From contig CAIQWJ010000059.1 of the NCBI GenBank assembly GCA_903875575.1, forward strand, positions 1 through 64,000: a DNA stretch of 64,000 nucleotides. The letters are read 5' to 3'. The stretch's first letter is position 1. Every line of letters begins with the position of its first letter. Under the pieces are notes generated by a model. It did no database searches. It was not told the origin of the DNA and was given only the letters and a program-made list of their open reading frames with translations. The stretch is from an uncultured Acidobacteriia bacterium (GTDB lineage Bacteria; Acidobacteriota; Terriglobia; Bryobacterales; Bryobacteraceae). The position numbers and the translations under genes were made by a program. Of this stretch, positions 1 through 8,382 are shown piece by piece.

Positions 1-249
1 CGGCGTGTCTGTCGTCGCCCGAAAAACGGCCCACGAAGGGTTGGCTCTGTCGTAATGTACGCGGGACCGCTTCATATGCCTCTCCGGCACATAAAACTAC
101 TTCTGTCAAGCCCCATTAGCGGGAGTTCTGCAAGTGGGTCCTGTCGATTTTCAAACTATATTTCCCCTGTTTTCATAGCCTTACCAAAATCCACCCCAAA
201 ACACCCCACCCCCCACATGCTATTTCTCGTTCGAAAGGAACCACACAAA

Positions 250-951
250 ATGCCCACCGAAACTGAAAGCGACCTCTTCCCCAACGTCGGCGACATCCGC
301 CCCGGCGAAGAGCCCATCTACAAAAACCTCAACGAGTCGCTCCATACCGACCTCACCCCCGCCAACACTCTCGAAGTCATCCTCGTCGAGGAAATCTGTC
401 GCACCTCCTGGCGTCTCCGCCGCTGCGTTATCCAGGAAGCCGCCCTCGCTGCGTCAAATGACGCAGATGACGCAGCCAAACGCGACCTCATCGACCGCAC
501 CCGCTCCCTCTACGAGCGACTCCTCCACAAATGCAACGCCGAACTCCGCAAACTCCAGACCGAGCGCCAGTTCCGCAACGAGTACTTCAAAAAGGGGTTT
601 GACGTCTCCACCTTTGGCCTGGCCAGCTTCCAAAGCATCACGAATGACCTCGTAAGACAGGAACTCCAGGATACCCGCCGCCGTCTCAACGAGATCGACA
701 TCATCGCCACGGCCCCAAATCCCTGTCCAACACCGGTACCTGCCCCCACCAAACCAGAATTGGCTTCGTTTTGCAAAAAGCCGGTTCAACCTGAATTGGC
801 TTCGTTTTGCGAAAAACCGCAGCAACCTGAATCGGCTTCGAATTGTAAAACGCCCCAAACTCCCAGAAACGCCCTCTGCCACTGCAATTCCGGCCTGAAG
901 TTCAAGCGTTGCTGCGGCAAAAACGCCCCGCCGGTCCTCCACGCAGCCTGA
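250..951 (+). CDS. SEC-C motif protein with Cys-bearing 12-residue repeats
   Basis: Encodes 233 residues. The frame is open from base 55, but the ATG at 250 is preceded by AAGGA at 235-239, so that start is preferred. The body is charged and helical, with no signal peptide or membrane segment. Residues about 170-205 are three 12-residue repeats of the form ELASFCxKPxQP, each carrying one Cys, encoded by a 36-bp tandem repeat. The C-terminus ends in a SEC-C type zinc motif (CHCNSGLKFKRCCGK), a small Cys-rich module seen at the ends of SecA and many unrelated proteins. The function is unknown. It stands alone ahead of the ccm operon, separated by about 190 bases. Confidence 0.7.
   Translation: MPTETESDLFPNVGDIRPGEEPIYKNLNESLHTDLTPANTLEVILVEEICRTSWRLRRCVIQEAALAASNDADDAAKRDLIDRTRSLYERLLHKCNAELRKLQTERQFRNEYFKKGFDVSTFGLASFQSITNDLVRQELQDTRRRLNEIDIIATAPNPCPTPVPAPTKPELASFCKKPVQPELASFCEKPQQPESASNCKTPQTPRNALCHCNSGLKFKRCCGKNAPPVLHAA
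757..864 (+). repeat. Three tandem 36-bp repeats inside the SEC-C gene
   Basis: Three consecutive 36-base units begin at 757, 793 and 829, each opening with GAAT(T/C)GGCTTCG. Units 1 and 2 are close copies and unit 3 is more diverged. The period is a multiple of three, so the reading frame is kept. Confidence 0.85.
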
Positions 952-1143
952 CCCTGCCTTTCCTGGCCCTATTCGTGCATCTACACTCACGTACCTGCCA
1001 ATACTGCGCCATCTCGCGCAATATAAAGGTAAGGAAGGATGCGCCACATCGCGCGTCTAAACAGATTGACTCGTGTGCGCCCCTCGCACCAGGGACTAAC
1101 CTCCCCTATGAACGGGCGTATACTGAATATGGAAGAGGAAACT

Positions 1144-1593
1144 ATGCGCAAGTACTGGAAGTTTGGTGCCTTGATGGCGGTTATCGTTGGCTCTCTTGTC
1201 TGGCTCGGCACCGCCGGTGTCGCCGATTCGCAGACCTATTACAAGACGATCTCCGAATTGTTTCAGATGGGCGGAGCCGCGCAGTCCCGTCACGTCCGCG
1301 TCGGCGGCGACGTCAAAGCCGATTCGATCGTTCGTGCCAACGGCATCGTGAAGTTCACTCTCACGCAGGACAAACTCACCCTCAACGTCGCCTACGAAGG
1401 CCGCGACCCGCTGCCCGACACCTTTAAAGATGGTGCCCAGGCTCTGGCCGATGGCCGCCTCGGCCCGGACGGCGTCTTCCACGCTTCCGAAATCCAGGCC
1501 AAGTGCGCGTCTAAATACGCCTCCAAGCCCGGCGAAGCACCCGCCAGCATCCAGAAACAGGCCGCCGAAAAGACCCCGGCCTACGGTTCTTAG
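1144..1593 (+). CDS. ccmE: Cytochrome c maturation heme chaperone CcmE, CXXXY type
   Basis: 149 residues. One N-terminal membrane anchor (residues 8-26) is followed by a periplasmic OB-fold domain with the CcmE-type VRVGGDV stretch near residue 51. CcmE takes heme from CcmABCD and passes it to the CcmF lyase. The covalent heme site, normally HxxxY, reads C121-A-S-K-Y125 here. This is the CXXXY variant known from archaea and Desulfovibrio. The ATG at 1144 has GAGG five bases upstream; an in-frame ATG at 1129 is less well placed. It is the first gene of a nine-gene ccm operon, 37 bases before ccmF. Confidence 0.92.
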   Translation: MRKYWKFGALMAVIVGSLVWLGTAGVADSQTYYKTISELFQMGGAAQSRHVRVGGDVKADSIVRANGIVKFTLTQDKLTLNVAYEGRDPLPDTFKDGAQALADGRLGPDGVFHASEIQAKCASKYASKPGEAPASIQKQAAEKTPAYGS

Positions 1594-1630
1594 TCCAAAC
1601 TAAAGTCACTCCGGAAAGTCATTAACGATT

Positions 1631-3655
1631 ATGGAAAACATAGGCGCCCTCGCCCTCCTGCTGGCGTTTTGCATCTCGCTCTACGCCATCGTTTCCAGTG
1701 TTGTCGGACGCTTGAAAAACAAGCCGTTCCTCACACTGAGCGCTGAGCGCGCCGTCCTCGCTGTCTGGGTCCTCGTGACCACGGCCTCGGGGATCCTTGT
1801 TTACTCTCTGATGACCGGTGATTACCGGATGGCCTACGTCGCGTCACATTCCAACCGCGACATGTCGGCTTTCTATAAGTTCGCCGCCTGGTGGGGCGGG
1901 CAGGAAGGGTCGCTGCTCTTCTGGGGCTTCCTTCTTTCCACCTATGCCGCCATCGCGGTCCTCACCACGCGAAAGAATCACCGCAATCTGCTCCCCTGGG
2001 TGATTGCGATTCTCTCCACCATCCAGACCTTCTTCCTGCTGCTCAACAACTTCGTCGTCAGCCCGTTCCAGGTGCTCGCCCAGGACAAGATCGTTTTTGC
2101 GGCCACCGATGGCAATGGCCTCAACCCCCTGCTGCAGTACTGGGCGATGGTCATCCACCCGCCGTTCCTTTATCTCGGCTACGTCGGCTTCGCCGTGCCA
2201 TTTGCCTTCGCCATGTCAGCCCTGATCGGTCGCGCGCCCGGCGAAAGCTGGATCTACCTCACCCGCCGCTGGACCCTCATCACCTGGCTCTTCCAGAGCA
2301 CCGGCGTCATGCTCGGCTCCGCCTGGGCCTATCATGTCCTCGGTTGGGGCGGCTACTGGATGTGGGATCCGGTTGAGAACGCTTCCCTGCTCCCGTGGCT
2401 CGGCGGCACCGCGTTTCTCCACTCAGTAATGATGCAGGAAAAGAAGGGCATGATGAAGGTCTGGAACATGGTCCTCATCTCCGCCACGTTCTTCCTGTGT
2501 ATCTTCGGCACGTTCCTCACCCGCTCCGGCATTGTGAGCTCGGTACACGCCTTTGCGGAATCCCCCATCGGCAAATACTTCGTGGCGTTCCTCGCCCTCG
2601 GCATCGCCTCGGTCATCTGGCTGATTCTCGACCGCCTGCCGTTCCTCAAGAGCGAAGCAGAACTCGAAAGCGTCGTCTCCCGCGAATCCAGTTTTCTGTT
2701 TAACAACCTGGTCCTGCTGGCCAGCTGTTTCGCTGTTCTCTGGGGCACCCTGTTCCCTATCATTTCCGAAAAGTTCTCCGCCGAAAAGATCAGTCTGGAC
2801 GCGGTCTGGTTCAATCGTCTGATGGTCCCCATCGGCCTGTTCCTGCTGCTGCTCACGGGCGTCGGCCCGCTTTTTGCCTGGCGTCGTACTTCCATCGCCA
2901 GCCTGCGCAAGAACTTCCAGTGGCCCGGCATCGGCAGCCTCGTCGTGGCCGTCGCCCTGCTCGCCGGCGGCATGCGCTATCCGTACTCCATCATTTCTCT
3001 GAGCCTCTGCTTCTTTGTCGCCGCCACCATCATTCTGGAGTTCTTCCGCGGTGCGAATGCGATTAACGAAAAGTCGCAGCACGGTTTCATCCCGGCCGTC
3101 ATCGAACTGACGCATCGCAACACGCGCCGCTACGGCGGTTATCTGGTTCACATGGGCATCGTGCTCATGTTCATCGGTTACTCCGGCCACCCGTTCAACG
3201 CCTCAGCCGTAGGCGACGTGGATAAGGGCGACGTCATGAAGGTTGGCAACTATACCCTGAAGGTCGCCGACCTCACCGAAGGCGATACCGCGAACTACCA
3301 GTGGGAAACCGCCAAACTCGAAGTTTCCAAAAACGGCGAAATGATCGGCACTCTGGAGCCGACCCGTCGCTTCTACAAAGCGACCCAGCAGGCCACCGCC
3401 GAAATCGCCCTGCGCACTCGCCTCAATGAGGATCTCTACATCAATTACGCGGCCCGCGACGGCAACAAGGCGACCTTGCAGGCATACGTTTTCCCACTGG
3501 TCACCTGGATCTGGGTGGGCTCAGTCGTCCTGATTTTCGGAACTCTGGTAGCCCTCGTCCCCGCCAAAGTTTCACGGTCGTATACAAGGACCGAAATCGT
3601 CAGCACGACGAAGAAGGAAGCAGCCGCAGTGACTGCAGAAGCCGATGCCAGATAA
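1631..3655 (+). CDS. ccmF: Heme lyase CcmF/NrfE family
   Basis: 674-residue polytopic membrane protein that ligates heme to apocytochrome c in the periplasm. The tryptophan-rich heme-handling motif WGGYWMWDPVENAS lies at about residues 240-253. More than a dozen hydrophobic segments are followed by a large periplasmic region near residues 520-610 and a final membrane helix. The length matches the family. It overlaps the next gene by 11 bases, consistent with translational coupling. The C-terminal tail after the last helix is short and rich in Lys, Ala and Glu. Confidence 0.96.
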   Translation: MENIGALALLLAFCISLYAIVSSVVGRLKNKPFLTLSAERAVLAVWVLVTTASGILVYSLMTGDYRMAYVASHSNRDMSAFYKFAAWWGGQEGSLLFWGFLLSTYAAIAVLTTRKNHRNLLPWVIAILSTIQTFFLLLNNFVVSPFQVLAQDKIVFAATDGNGLNPLLQYWAMVIHPPFLYLGYVGFAVPFAFAMSALIGRAPGESWIYLTRRWTLITWLFQSTGVMLGSAWAYHVLGWGGYWMWDPVENASLLPWLGGTAFLHSVMMQEKKGMMKVWNMVLISATFFLCIFGTFLTRSGIVSSVHAFAESPIGKYFVAFLALGIASVIWLILDRLPFLKSEAELESVVSRESSFLFNNLVLLASCFAVLWGTLFPIISEKFSAEKISLDAVWFNRLMVPIGLFLLLLTGVGPLFAWRRTSIASLRKNFQWPGIGSLVVAVALLAGGMRYPYSIISLSLCFFVAATIILEFFRGANAINEKSQHGFIPAVIELTHRNTRRYGGYLVHMGIVLMFIGYSGHPFNASAVGDVDKGDVMKVGNYTLKVADLTEGDTANYQWETAKLEVSKNGEMIGTLEPTRRFYKATQQATAEIALRTRLNEDLYINYAARDGNKATLQAYVFPLVTWIWVGSVVLIFGTLVALVPAKVSRSYTRTEIVSTTKKEAAAVTAEADAR

Positions 3656-4403
3656 CACACCCAAATCGGCCAATCCCGAGCCGGGCACCGTCAGCCCGCT
3701 ATCCGCGCACGCGCCCGAAACCGTGAACCCGCTACACCGCGCCCAAACGCCAACCTCCATTCTGGGCCGTGACCGTAAGGGAGCAGCGGTACGCAACAGC
3801 ACAGGCGTCGCCGATATCCTCATGCGGAACCTATTCCTTCGCAACCTGGCACCAACCAGCGCCCCCGTCACCAACCCCATAGAGAGCCGCGACCGCAAGG
3901 GAGCGATTCGCAACGCCCCCGCCTCTGCCCGCATCCTCAAGCGCACCCTCCTCGTCCTCGCCCTCGCCGTTGCCGCCATAGCCCAAACTTCTTCCCAAAT
4001 CGAAAGCGACGACGTCAAACGCGTCGGCGTGCACCTGAAATGCACCTGCGGCTGCAGCGAAAACCTCAACTGCAGCATGTCGAGCGGCCAATGCCACATC
4101 TGCAAACCCGCCCGCGCCAAAATCTTCAAAATGCAGCAATCGGGCATGAATGACGATTCCATCATCGCCTCCTTCGTGAAAAGCGGTGAATTCACGCTGC
4201 TGAGCGATCCAAGTTCTTATTTCTGGGTAGTGCCTTATTTCTCTCTCGCCCTCGGCGGAGTTGTAGTCTGGTTCGTCCTGCGCCGTCTGCGCGGCGGCAA
4301 CAAACTGACGCCCGCCACTGCCGCCGGACCGGCCATCGACAATGACCCAGACTACGCCCGCTACCGCGACGCCATTGAGAAAGATACGGAGAAGCTGGAT
4401 TAA
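3645..4403 (+). CDS. ccmH: CcmH/CycL-like thiol protein with repeat-containing N-terminal extension
   Basis: 252 residues. The conserved part begins with a signal-like hydrophobic stretch at residues 97-115. A Cys-rich motif follows (KCTCGC at 132-137, further Cys at 143, 150 and 153) in place of the classical LRCxxCQ. Then come a helical CcmH core with the phrase MNDDSIIASFVKSGE and a C-terminal membrane helix at about 196-214. CcmH-type proteins reduce apocytochrome cysteines before heme ligation. Residues 1-96 are not CcmH-like: low-complexity Pro/Asn/Thr sequence containing two DRKGA units about 40 residues apart, so the signal sequence sits unusually far from the annotated ATG. The true start may be elsewhere, though no good ATG lies next to the signal segment. 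Confidence 0.8.
   Translation: MPDNTPKSANPEPGTVSPLSAHAPETVNPLHRAQTPTSILGRDRKGAAVRNSTGVADILMRNLFLRNLAPTSAPVTNPIESRDRKGAIRNAPASARILKRTLLVLALAVAAIAQTSSQIESDDVKRVGVHLKCTCGCSENLNCSMSSGQCHICKPARAKIFKMQQSGMNDDSIIASFVKSGEFTLLSDPSSYFWVVPYFSLALGGVVVWFVLRRLRGGNKLTPATAAGPAIDNDPDYARYRDAIEKDTEKLD
3771..3920 (+). repeat. Two DRKGA-coding repeat units 120 bases apart
   Basis: GACCG(T/C)AAGGGAGC occurs at 3771 and 3891, followed in both copies by sequence giving RN and an A-x-x-IL(M/K)R pattern. The two units look like an imperfect in-frame duplication of about 120 bases in the 5' part of the ccmH-like gene. Confidence 0.7.
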
Positions 4404-4406
4404 TTC

Positions 4407-4871
4407 GTGGACCCAAGCCTCATAGTTGGAGCAGTACTCGGAGCCGGAATGATCGGATTCCTGCTCTTCATTCGATTTCAGGACCTCCCCGCTCCGGAAC
4501 CCGTCTCGCCGTTTAAGCATCTCGACGAACGCAAAGCGTCCATCTACGAGAGCCTCCGCGATCTTCAGTTCGAATATCGCGTCAACAAGCTCTCGGATGA
4601 CGACTACCACACCACCAAAGTAGAGCTTCAAAAAGAACTGGCCCGCGTGCTCGCCGAAGTGGATCGCATCAAGGCGGAACTGGGCGTGGCGACTGTTGCG
4701 ACAGCGAAGCCTGCGGCCTCAGCCGTAAAGCCGGCCGCAGCCAAACCCGCCATCGAGCCGGCCCCCGCAGCCACTGCTCCCAATTACACCTGCCCCGCCT
4801 GCGGCGCGAAGTTCGAAAAGGCCCTGAAGTTCTGTGGCGAATGCGGCAAGCCTATGGGAGAGGCGTCATGA
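4407..4871 (+). CDS. CcmI-like membrane protein with C-terminal zinc ribbon
   Basis: 154 residues from a GTG start three bases after the ccmH-like stop. An N-terminal membrane helix (residues 4-23) is followed by a helical stretch (about 38-92) resembling the N-terminal CcmI region that handles apocytochrome with CcmH. After an Ala/Pro linker comes a double CxxC zinc ribbon (CPAC at about 129 and CGEC near 145). Position in the operon supports a role in cytochrome c maturation. Assignment to CcmI is by position and topology, not by clear sequence identity. Confidence 0.7.
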   Translation: MDPSLIVGAVLGAGMIGFLLFIRFQDLPAPEPVSPFKHLDERKASIYESLRDLQFEYRVNKLSDDDYHTTKVELQKELARVLAEVDRIKAELGVATVATAKPAASAVKPAAAKPAIEPAPAATAPNYTCPACGAKFEKALKFCGECGKPMGEAS

Positions 4872-5932
4872 GAATCCTCACCGGTTGTGCCCTCTTCACC
4901 CTCACACTGGCTGTGAACCTGGCCAGCGCCGCCGTGGACGGGATCGTCACCAACGGAACCTCCGGCAAGCCGCAACCCGGTGCCACCGTAACGCTCTTTC
5001 AGCCCACGTCACAGGGCCCCCAGTTCATCGACAGCGTCAAGACCGACGCCTCCGGCAAGTTCGCCATCACCAAAGAAGTCCCCAACGCCGGCGGCGGCCC
5101 TCTGCTCCTTCAGGCCGTCTACGCGGGCGTCCAGTACAACAAGACCCTGACCCCAGGCATGCAGACCACGGGCGTCGAGATCCCTGTATTTGAATCGAGC
5201 AAGCTGCCGGGCGAAGCGAAGATCAGCCAGCACGTCATGCTAATTGAGCCAACCGGCGGCACCATGAACGTCGCCGAAAGCTACATCTTCCTCAACACCG
5301 GTAAGACCACGTTCAACAACCCGGAATCCGGCACGCTCCAGTTCACTCTGCCGGCTGCCGCGGCGGGCAAAGTGGAGATCAACGTCCTCGCTCCGGGTGG
5401 CATGCCCATCCGTCGAGCGGCTGATGCAGCCGGCAAGCCCAACACCTTCAAGGTCGACTTCCCCATCAAGCCGGGCCAGTCCGAAATCCGTATGGAATGG
5501 TCGATGCCTTTCACCAGCCCCGGCGTCCTCGAAGGCACCGTACTCGCGAAAGGCGCTCCGGATCTGAAAGTCCTGGCACCCGGTGGCGTCACCCTCAAAG
5601 GCGACGGCGTCACATCTCTGGGCAATGAGCCCGACCTGCCAGGCTCCACGATTTACGGCATCACCGGACCGAAATACAAAATTGACGTGGAAGGCCAGGG
5701 CACGCTGAAAAGCGCGGCGCCCGCCGCCGGTGGAGCCGATGGTGCCGACGATGGCAGCCCCAAAGTCTCCATGAACATGCCAAAGCTCTTCGGCCTCCCT
5801 GTGGTGACCGGCGAATTCATGGGCACCTTCCTGGCCGTGAAGTGGATTCTCGCCTCCGTTATTGGCATGCTCGCGATCGGTTTCGCCCTCCTGTACCGCA
5901 AGGGTAACCCCAGGACAGACGGCAAGAAATGA
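4868..5932 (+). CDS. Exported carboxypeptidase-regulatory-like protein of the ccm operon
   Basis: 354 residues from the ATG at 4868, overlapping the previous stop as ATGA. It has a signal peptide (cleavage probably near residue 22). An N-terminal beta-sandwich of the carboxypeptidase regulatory-like type (GIVTNGTSGKPQPGATVTL) and further beta-rich sequence follow. A single C-terminal membrane helix (about 318-340) ends in a short basic cytoplasmic tail. The topology suggests a periplasmic domain anchored in the inner membrane. It is not one of the classical Ccm proteins. Its position between the ccmI-like gene and ccmA, with overlapping stops and starts on both sides, suggests an accessory role in this lineage. 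Confidence 0.8.
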   Translation: MRILTGCALFTLTLAVNLASAAVDGIVTNGTSGKPQPGATVTLFQPTSQGPQFIDSVKTDASGKFAITKEVPNAGGGPLLLQAVYAGVQYNKTLTPGMQTTGVEIPVFESSKLPGEAKISQHVMLIEPTGGTMNVAESYIFLNTGKTTFNNPESGTLQFTLPAAAAGKVEINVLAPGGMPIRRAADAAGKPNTFKVDFPIKPGQSEIRMEWSMPFTSPGVLEGTVLAKGAPDLKVLAPGGVTLKGDGVTSLGNEPDLPGSTIYGITGPKYKIDVEGQGTLKSAAPAAGGADGADDGSPKVSMNMPKLFGLPVVTGEFMGTFLAVKWILASVIGMLAIGFALLYRKGNPRTDGKK

Positions 5933-6633
5933 GCGCGATCGCAGCCGACGGCGTCTGGAAATACTTCGGCGATTACCCAGCGCTTCGCGGTGCCACGCTC
6001 GAAGCACCTCCTGGCGCCTGCGTTGCTCTGCTGGGCCGTAACGGCGCGGGCAAAACCACGCTGCTGCGTATCCTCGCCAACCTTTCCCGCCCTTCCAAGG
6101 GCGAAGTCACGGTCTTCGGCGAATCCGCCCGCGATGAGAAAGTGCGCGCGAAAATCGGCTACCTCGGCCACGGCATCGGAGTCTATGACGATCTCTCTGC
6201 CTACGAGAATCTGATCCTCTTCGGCCAGTTGATGAACGTGCCGGACACGAAGGCCGCCGCCGAAGCCGCCCTCGAACGGGTCGGCCTGACCCGCGTGCGC
6301 GACGGCTTCGCCCGTGAGTTTTCCCGCGGCATGAGGCAGCGCCTCGCCGTAGCGCGCGCCTTCCTGCACAACCCGGAAATCCTGCTGCTGGACGAGCCTT
6401 TCACCTCGCTAGACGACCGCGCCATCGCGGTGCTGCATGAACTCCTCCGCGACGCGCTCTCCAAGGGCGCGACCATCGTGATGTCCACCCATCAGATCCG
6501 CGAGGCCATGGAACTGGCCACGCAGGTGGCCTTGCTCGAACGCGGCAAGATCGTGCACTCCGGCCCGCGTACCGATGAAATGCTGGGCGATCCCGGCTGG
6601 CTCTACCGCAAATATGAGGAGAAGCCCAAGTGA
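5929..6633 (+). CDS. ccmA: Heme exporter ATP-binding protein CcmA
   Basis: 234 residues. ABC ATPase with Walker A GRNGAGKTT at 36-44, ABC signature FSRGMRQRLAVARAF near 127 and Walker B ILLLDEPFTSLD near 150. With CcmB, CcmC and CcmD it drives release of heme-loaded CcmE. It overlaps the upstream gene (ATGA) and the downstream gene (GTGA), so the block is translationally coupled. Confidence 0.95.
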   Translation: MSAIAADGVWKYFGDYPALRGATLEAPPGACVALLGRNGAGKTTLLRILANLSRPSKGEVTVFGESARDEKVRAKIGYLGHGIGVYDDLSAYENLILFGQLMNVPDTKAAAEAALERVGLTRVRDGFAREFSRGMRQRLAVARAFLHNPEILLLDEPFTSLDDRAIAVLHELLRDALSKGATIVMSTHQIREAMELATQVALLERGKIVHSGPRTDEMLGDPGWLYRKYEEKPK

Positions 6634-7307
6634 AGCAGGGCCTCCTCTCCGCGCTCTTCATAGCGCGCAAAGATCTCCGTACCGAGTTCCGCACCAAGGA
6701 AGCGCTCAACGCCAGCGTGTCGTTCGCGCTGGTTGTCCTCGTGCTCTTCAGCTTCGCCTTCGATCTGGGACGCGACGAGTTCTACGATATCTCCGGCGGT
6801 CTGCTCTGGCTGGTCTACGTCTTCGCAGGCGCGCTGATCGTCAACCGCAGCTTCATCCGCGAAGTTCCCAACGATTGTCTGGACGTTCTCATCGCGTCGC
6901 CCATGCCGGCGTGGTCACTCTTCCTGGGTAAGGTGATCGCGAGCTTCGTGCTGCTGATGATTGTGGAACTCGTGTCGCTGCCGGTCTATGGCCTGCTCAA
7001 TAACATCCACTGGGTGGATTCCTTCTGGCCGCACCTCGGCCTGATGATTCTGGCCACCTGGGGGATCACGATCACCGGCGTCGCTTTCAGCGCGGTAACG
7101 GTCAACGTACGTCTGCGGGAACTGATGCTGCCGGTGCTGCACTACCCAATGCTGATTCCGCTCCTGATCGGAGCCATGCAGATTTCGACGGCGCTGCTCA
7201 AGGGCGATGGCGGCGATCTCAGCGCGGATCTAAGGCTCGTCGTTGTGTTTGACGCCATGTTTTCGGCATTATCGCTTTACCTGATAGAGTTTATATTGGT
7301 TGGATAG
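6630..7307 (+). CDS. ccmB: Heme exporter membrane protein CcmB
   Basis: 225 residues from a GTG start overlapping the ccmA stop. It has a basic N-terminus (ARKDLRTEFRTKEALNAS) typical of CcmB, then six hydrophobic segments. It is the permease partner of CcmA in the CcmABCD complex. Confidence 0.94.
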   Translation: MKQGLLSALFIARKDLRTEFRTKEALNASVSFALVVLVLFSFAFDLGRDEFYDISGGLLWLVYVFAGALIVNRSFIREVPNDCLDVLIASPMPAWSLFLGKVIASFVLLMIVELVSLPVYGLLNNIHWVDSFWPHLGLMILATWGITITGVAFSAVTVNVRLRELMLPVLHYPMLIPLLIGAMQISTALLKGDGGDLSADLRLVVVFDAMFSALSLYLIEFILVG

Positions 7308-7317
7308 GAAAGGCCCA

Positions 7318-7998
7318 ATGCGGGATAAGACTATATACACACTCGGGATTTCCGGCACGCTGCTGCTGCTCTATAACCTGCACACCATCCTGATGGTGCT
7401 GCCGGACGAGGCCGCGCAGGGCACCATCGGCAAGATGCTGCTGATCCACGCCCCGGCGGCGATCGCCGGCATGACGCTCTACTTCGTCGCCGTGGCGTAC
7501 AGCATCATGTTTCTCAAGACGAAGAATTTCGCCTACGACTCGGCGGCAGTCGCCGTCATCGAAGTCGCGCAGGTCTTCACCCTGATCAACCTGGTGACCG
7601 GCAGCATCTGGGGCCATATCATCTGGGGCATCTGGTGGACGTGGGACGCCCGCCTCACCCGCCAGTTCATGTGCTTCATGCTGTACCTCGGCTACCTTCT
7701 GATGCGTCCGGCACTCAACGAGGCAACGCAGCGGGCGACCATCTCGGCCTTCGTGGCCATCTTCGCCGCCGCGGATATCCCGCTCGTATGGCTCGCCATT
7801 CGCGTGCACGATGCGAGGACGCAGCATCCCGGCCCGGTTCTCGAGACCGGCACTCTCGATCCCGCCTGGAGGATACCGTTCCTGATCAGTTGGATCGCGT
7901 TCATGCTGATCGGCTCGGCGTTAGCGATGGTGCGGGTACGGCAGGAAAACGCGCGGCGGGAGATCGACTCCCTGCGCCGCGAATTGCACGCAATCTAA
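7318..7998 (+). CDS. ccmC: Heme handling protein CcmC
   Basis: 226 residues, six membrane segments and the tryptophan-rich WGHIIWGIWWTWDARLT motif at about residues 99-115, which binds heme for transfer to CcmE. The ATG at 7318 is chosen because AGGAAAGG lies at 7306-7312; the frame also opens at a TTG six codons upstream. It begins 10 bases after ccmB. Confidence 0.95.
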   Translation: MRDKTIYTLGISGTLLLLYNLHTILMVLPDEAAQGTIGKMLLIHAPAAIAGMTLYFVAVAYSIMFLKTKNFAYDSAAVAVIEVAQVFTLINLVTGSIWGHIIWGIWWTWDARLTRQFMCFMLYLGYLLMRPALNEATQRATISAFVAIFAAADIPLVWLAIRVHDARTQHPGPVLETGTLDPAWRIPFLISWIAFMLIGSALAMVRVRQENARREIDSLRRELHAI

Positions 7999-8011
7999 AG
8001 AGGCTAAGACC

Positions 8012-8161
8012 ATGGATCTCAATCAGACATATTTCTTCTACGGTTATTCGGCGGCCTGGCTTATCGTGCTCGGCTTCATCCTGATCCTGATCAGGCGCGG
8101 ACAGCAGATCAACAGTGAACTCCAGCGCCTGAAGGCTCTGGTGGAAGACAAGGACAAGTAG
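8012..8161 (+). CDS. ccmD: CcmD-like small membrane protein
   Basis: 49 residues starting 13 bases after ccmC. It has a short N-terminus, one membrane helix (about residues 13-28) ending in RR, and a charged amphipathic tail rich in Lys, Glu and Gln. This is the standard CcmD topology and position. CcmD stabilises CcmABC and is needed for release of holo-CcmE. Confidence 0.85.
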   Translation: MDLNQTYFFYGYSAAWLIVLGFILILIRRGQQINSELQRLKALVEDKDK

Positions 8162-8167
8162 GACCAC

Positions 8168-8189
8168 GAGCCCACGAGGCAGGTGGCTC
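8168..8189 (+). terminator. Possible weak hairpin after the ccm operon
   Basis: GAGCC(C)AC pairs with GTGGCTC across a seven-base loop with one bulged C, just after the ccmD stop. The following sequence is TTGTTGG rather than a clean T-run, so intrinsic termination is uncertain. Confidence 0.35.
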
Positions 8190-8194
8190 TTGTT

Positions 8195-8230
8195 GGCGGC
8201 CTTTGCGTCCCTTGGCGATCTTTGCGTGGA
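8195..8230. repeat. CTTTGCGT-type dispersed repeat motif
   Basis: Two copies of CTTTGCGT separated by CCCTTGGCGAT in the noncoding gap 8162-8382. Antisense translation gives an AKIAKGRKG phrase. Similar strings recur as noncoding repeats in several bacterial phyla. This is a recollection of the motif type, not a search result. Confidence 0.45.
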
Positions 8231-8382
8231 AATCCGCCTGCGCCAATTCTGAATGCATTTCCGTTATCCGCCGCCCGCGGTTCGCGCAGCATTCCAGGCC
8301 GCCCAAACTGTGCGGGCCCGCACGCGAAGCAACGGCTTGCACCTCACCCCGCGATTCGGCTCGTCGCGGTAGAATTCAATCG

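Noticed and set aside
55-249. Upstream extension of the SEC-C gene to base 55
   Set aside because: The ATG at 250 has a well-placed AAGGA, and the extension has no protein-like conservation that I can see.
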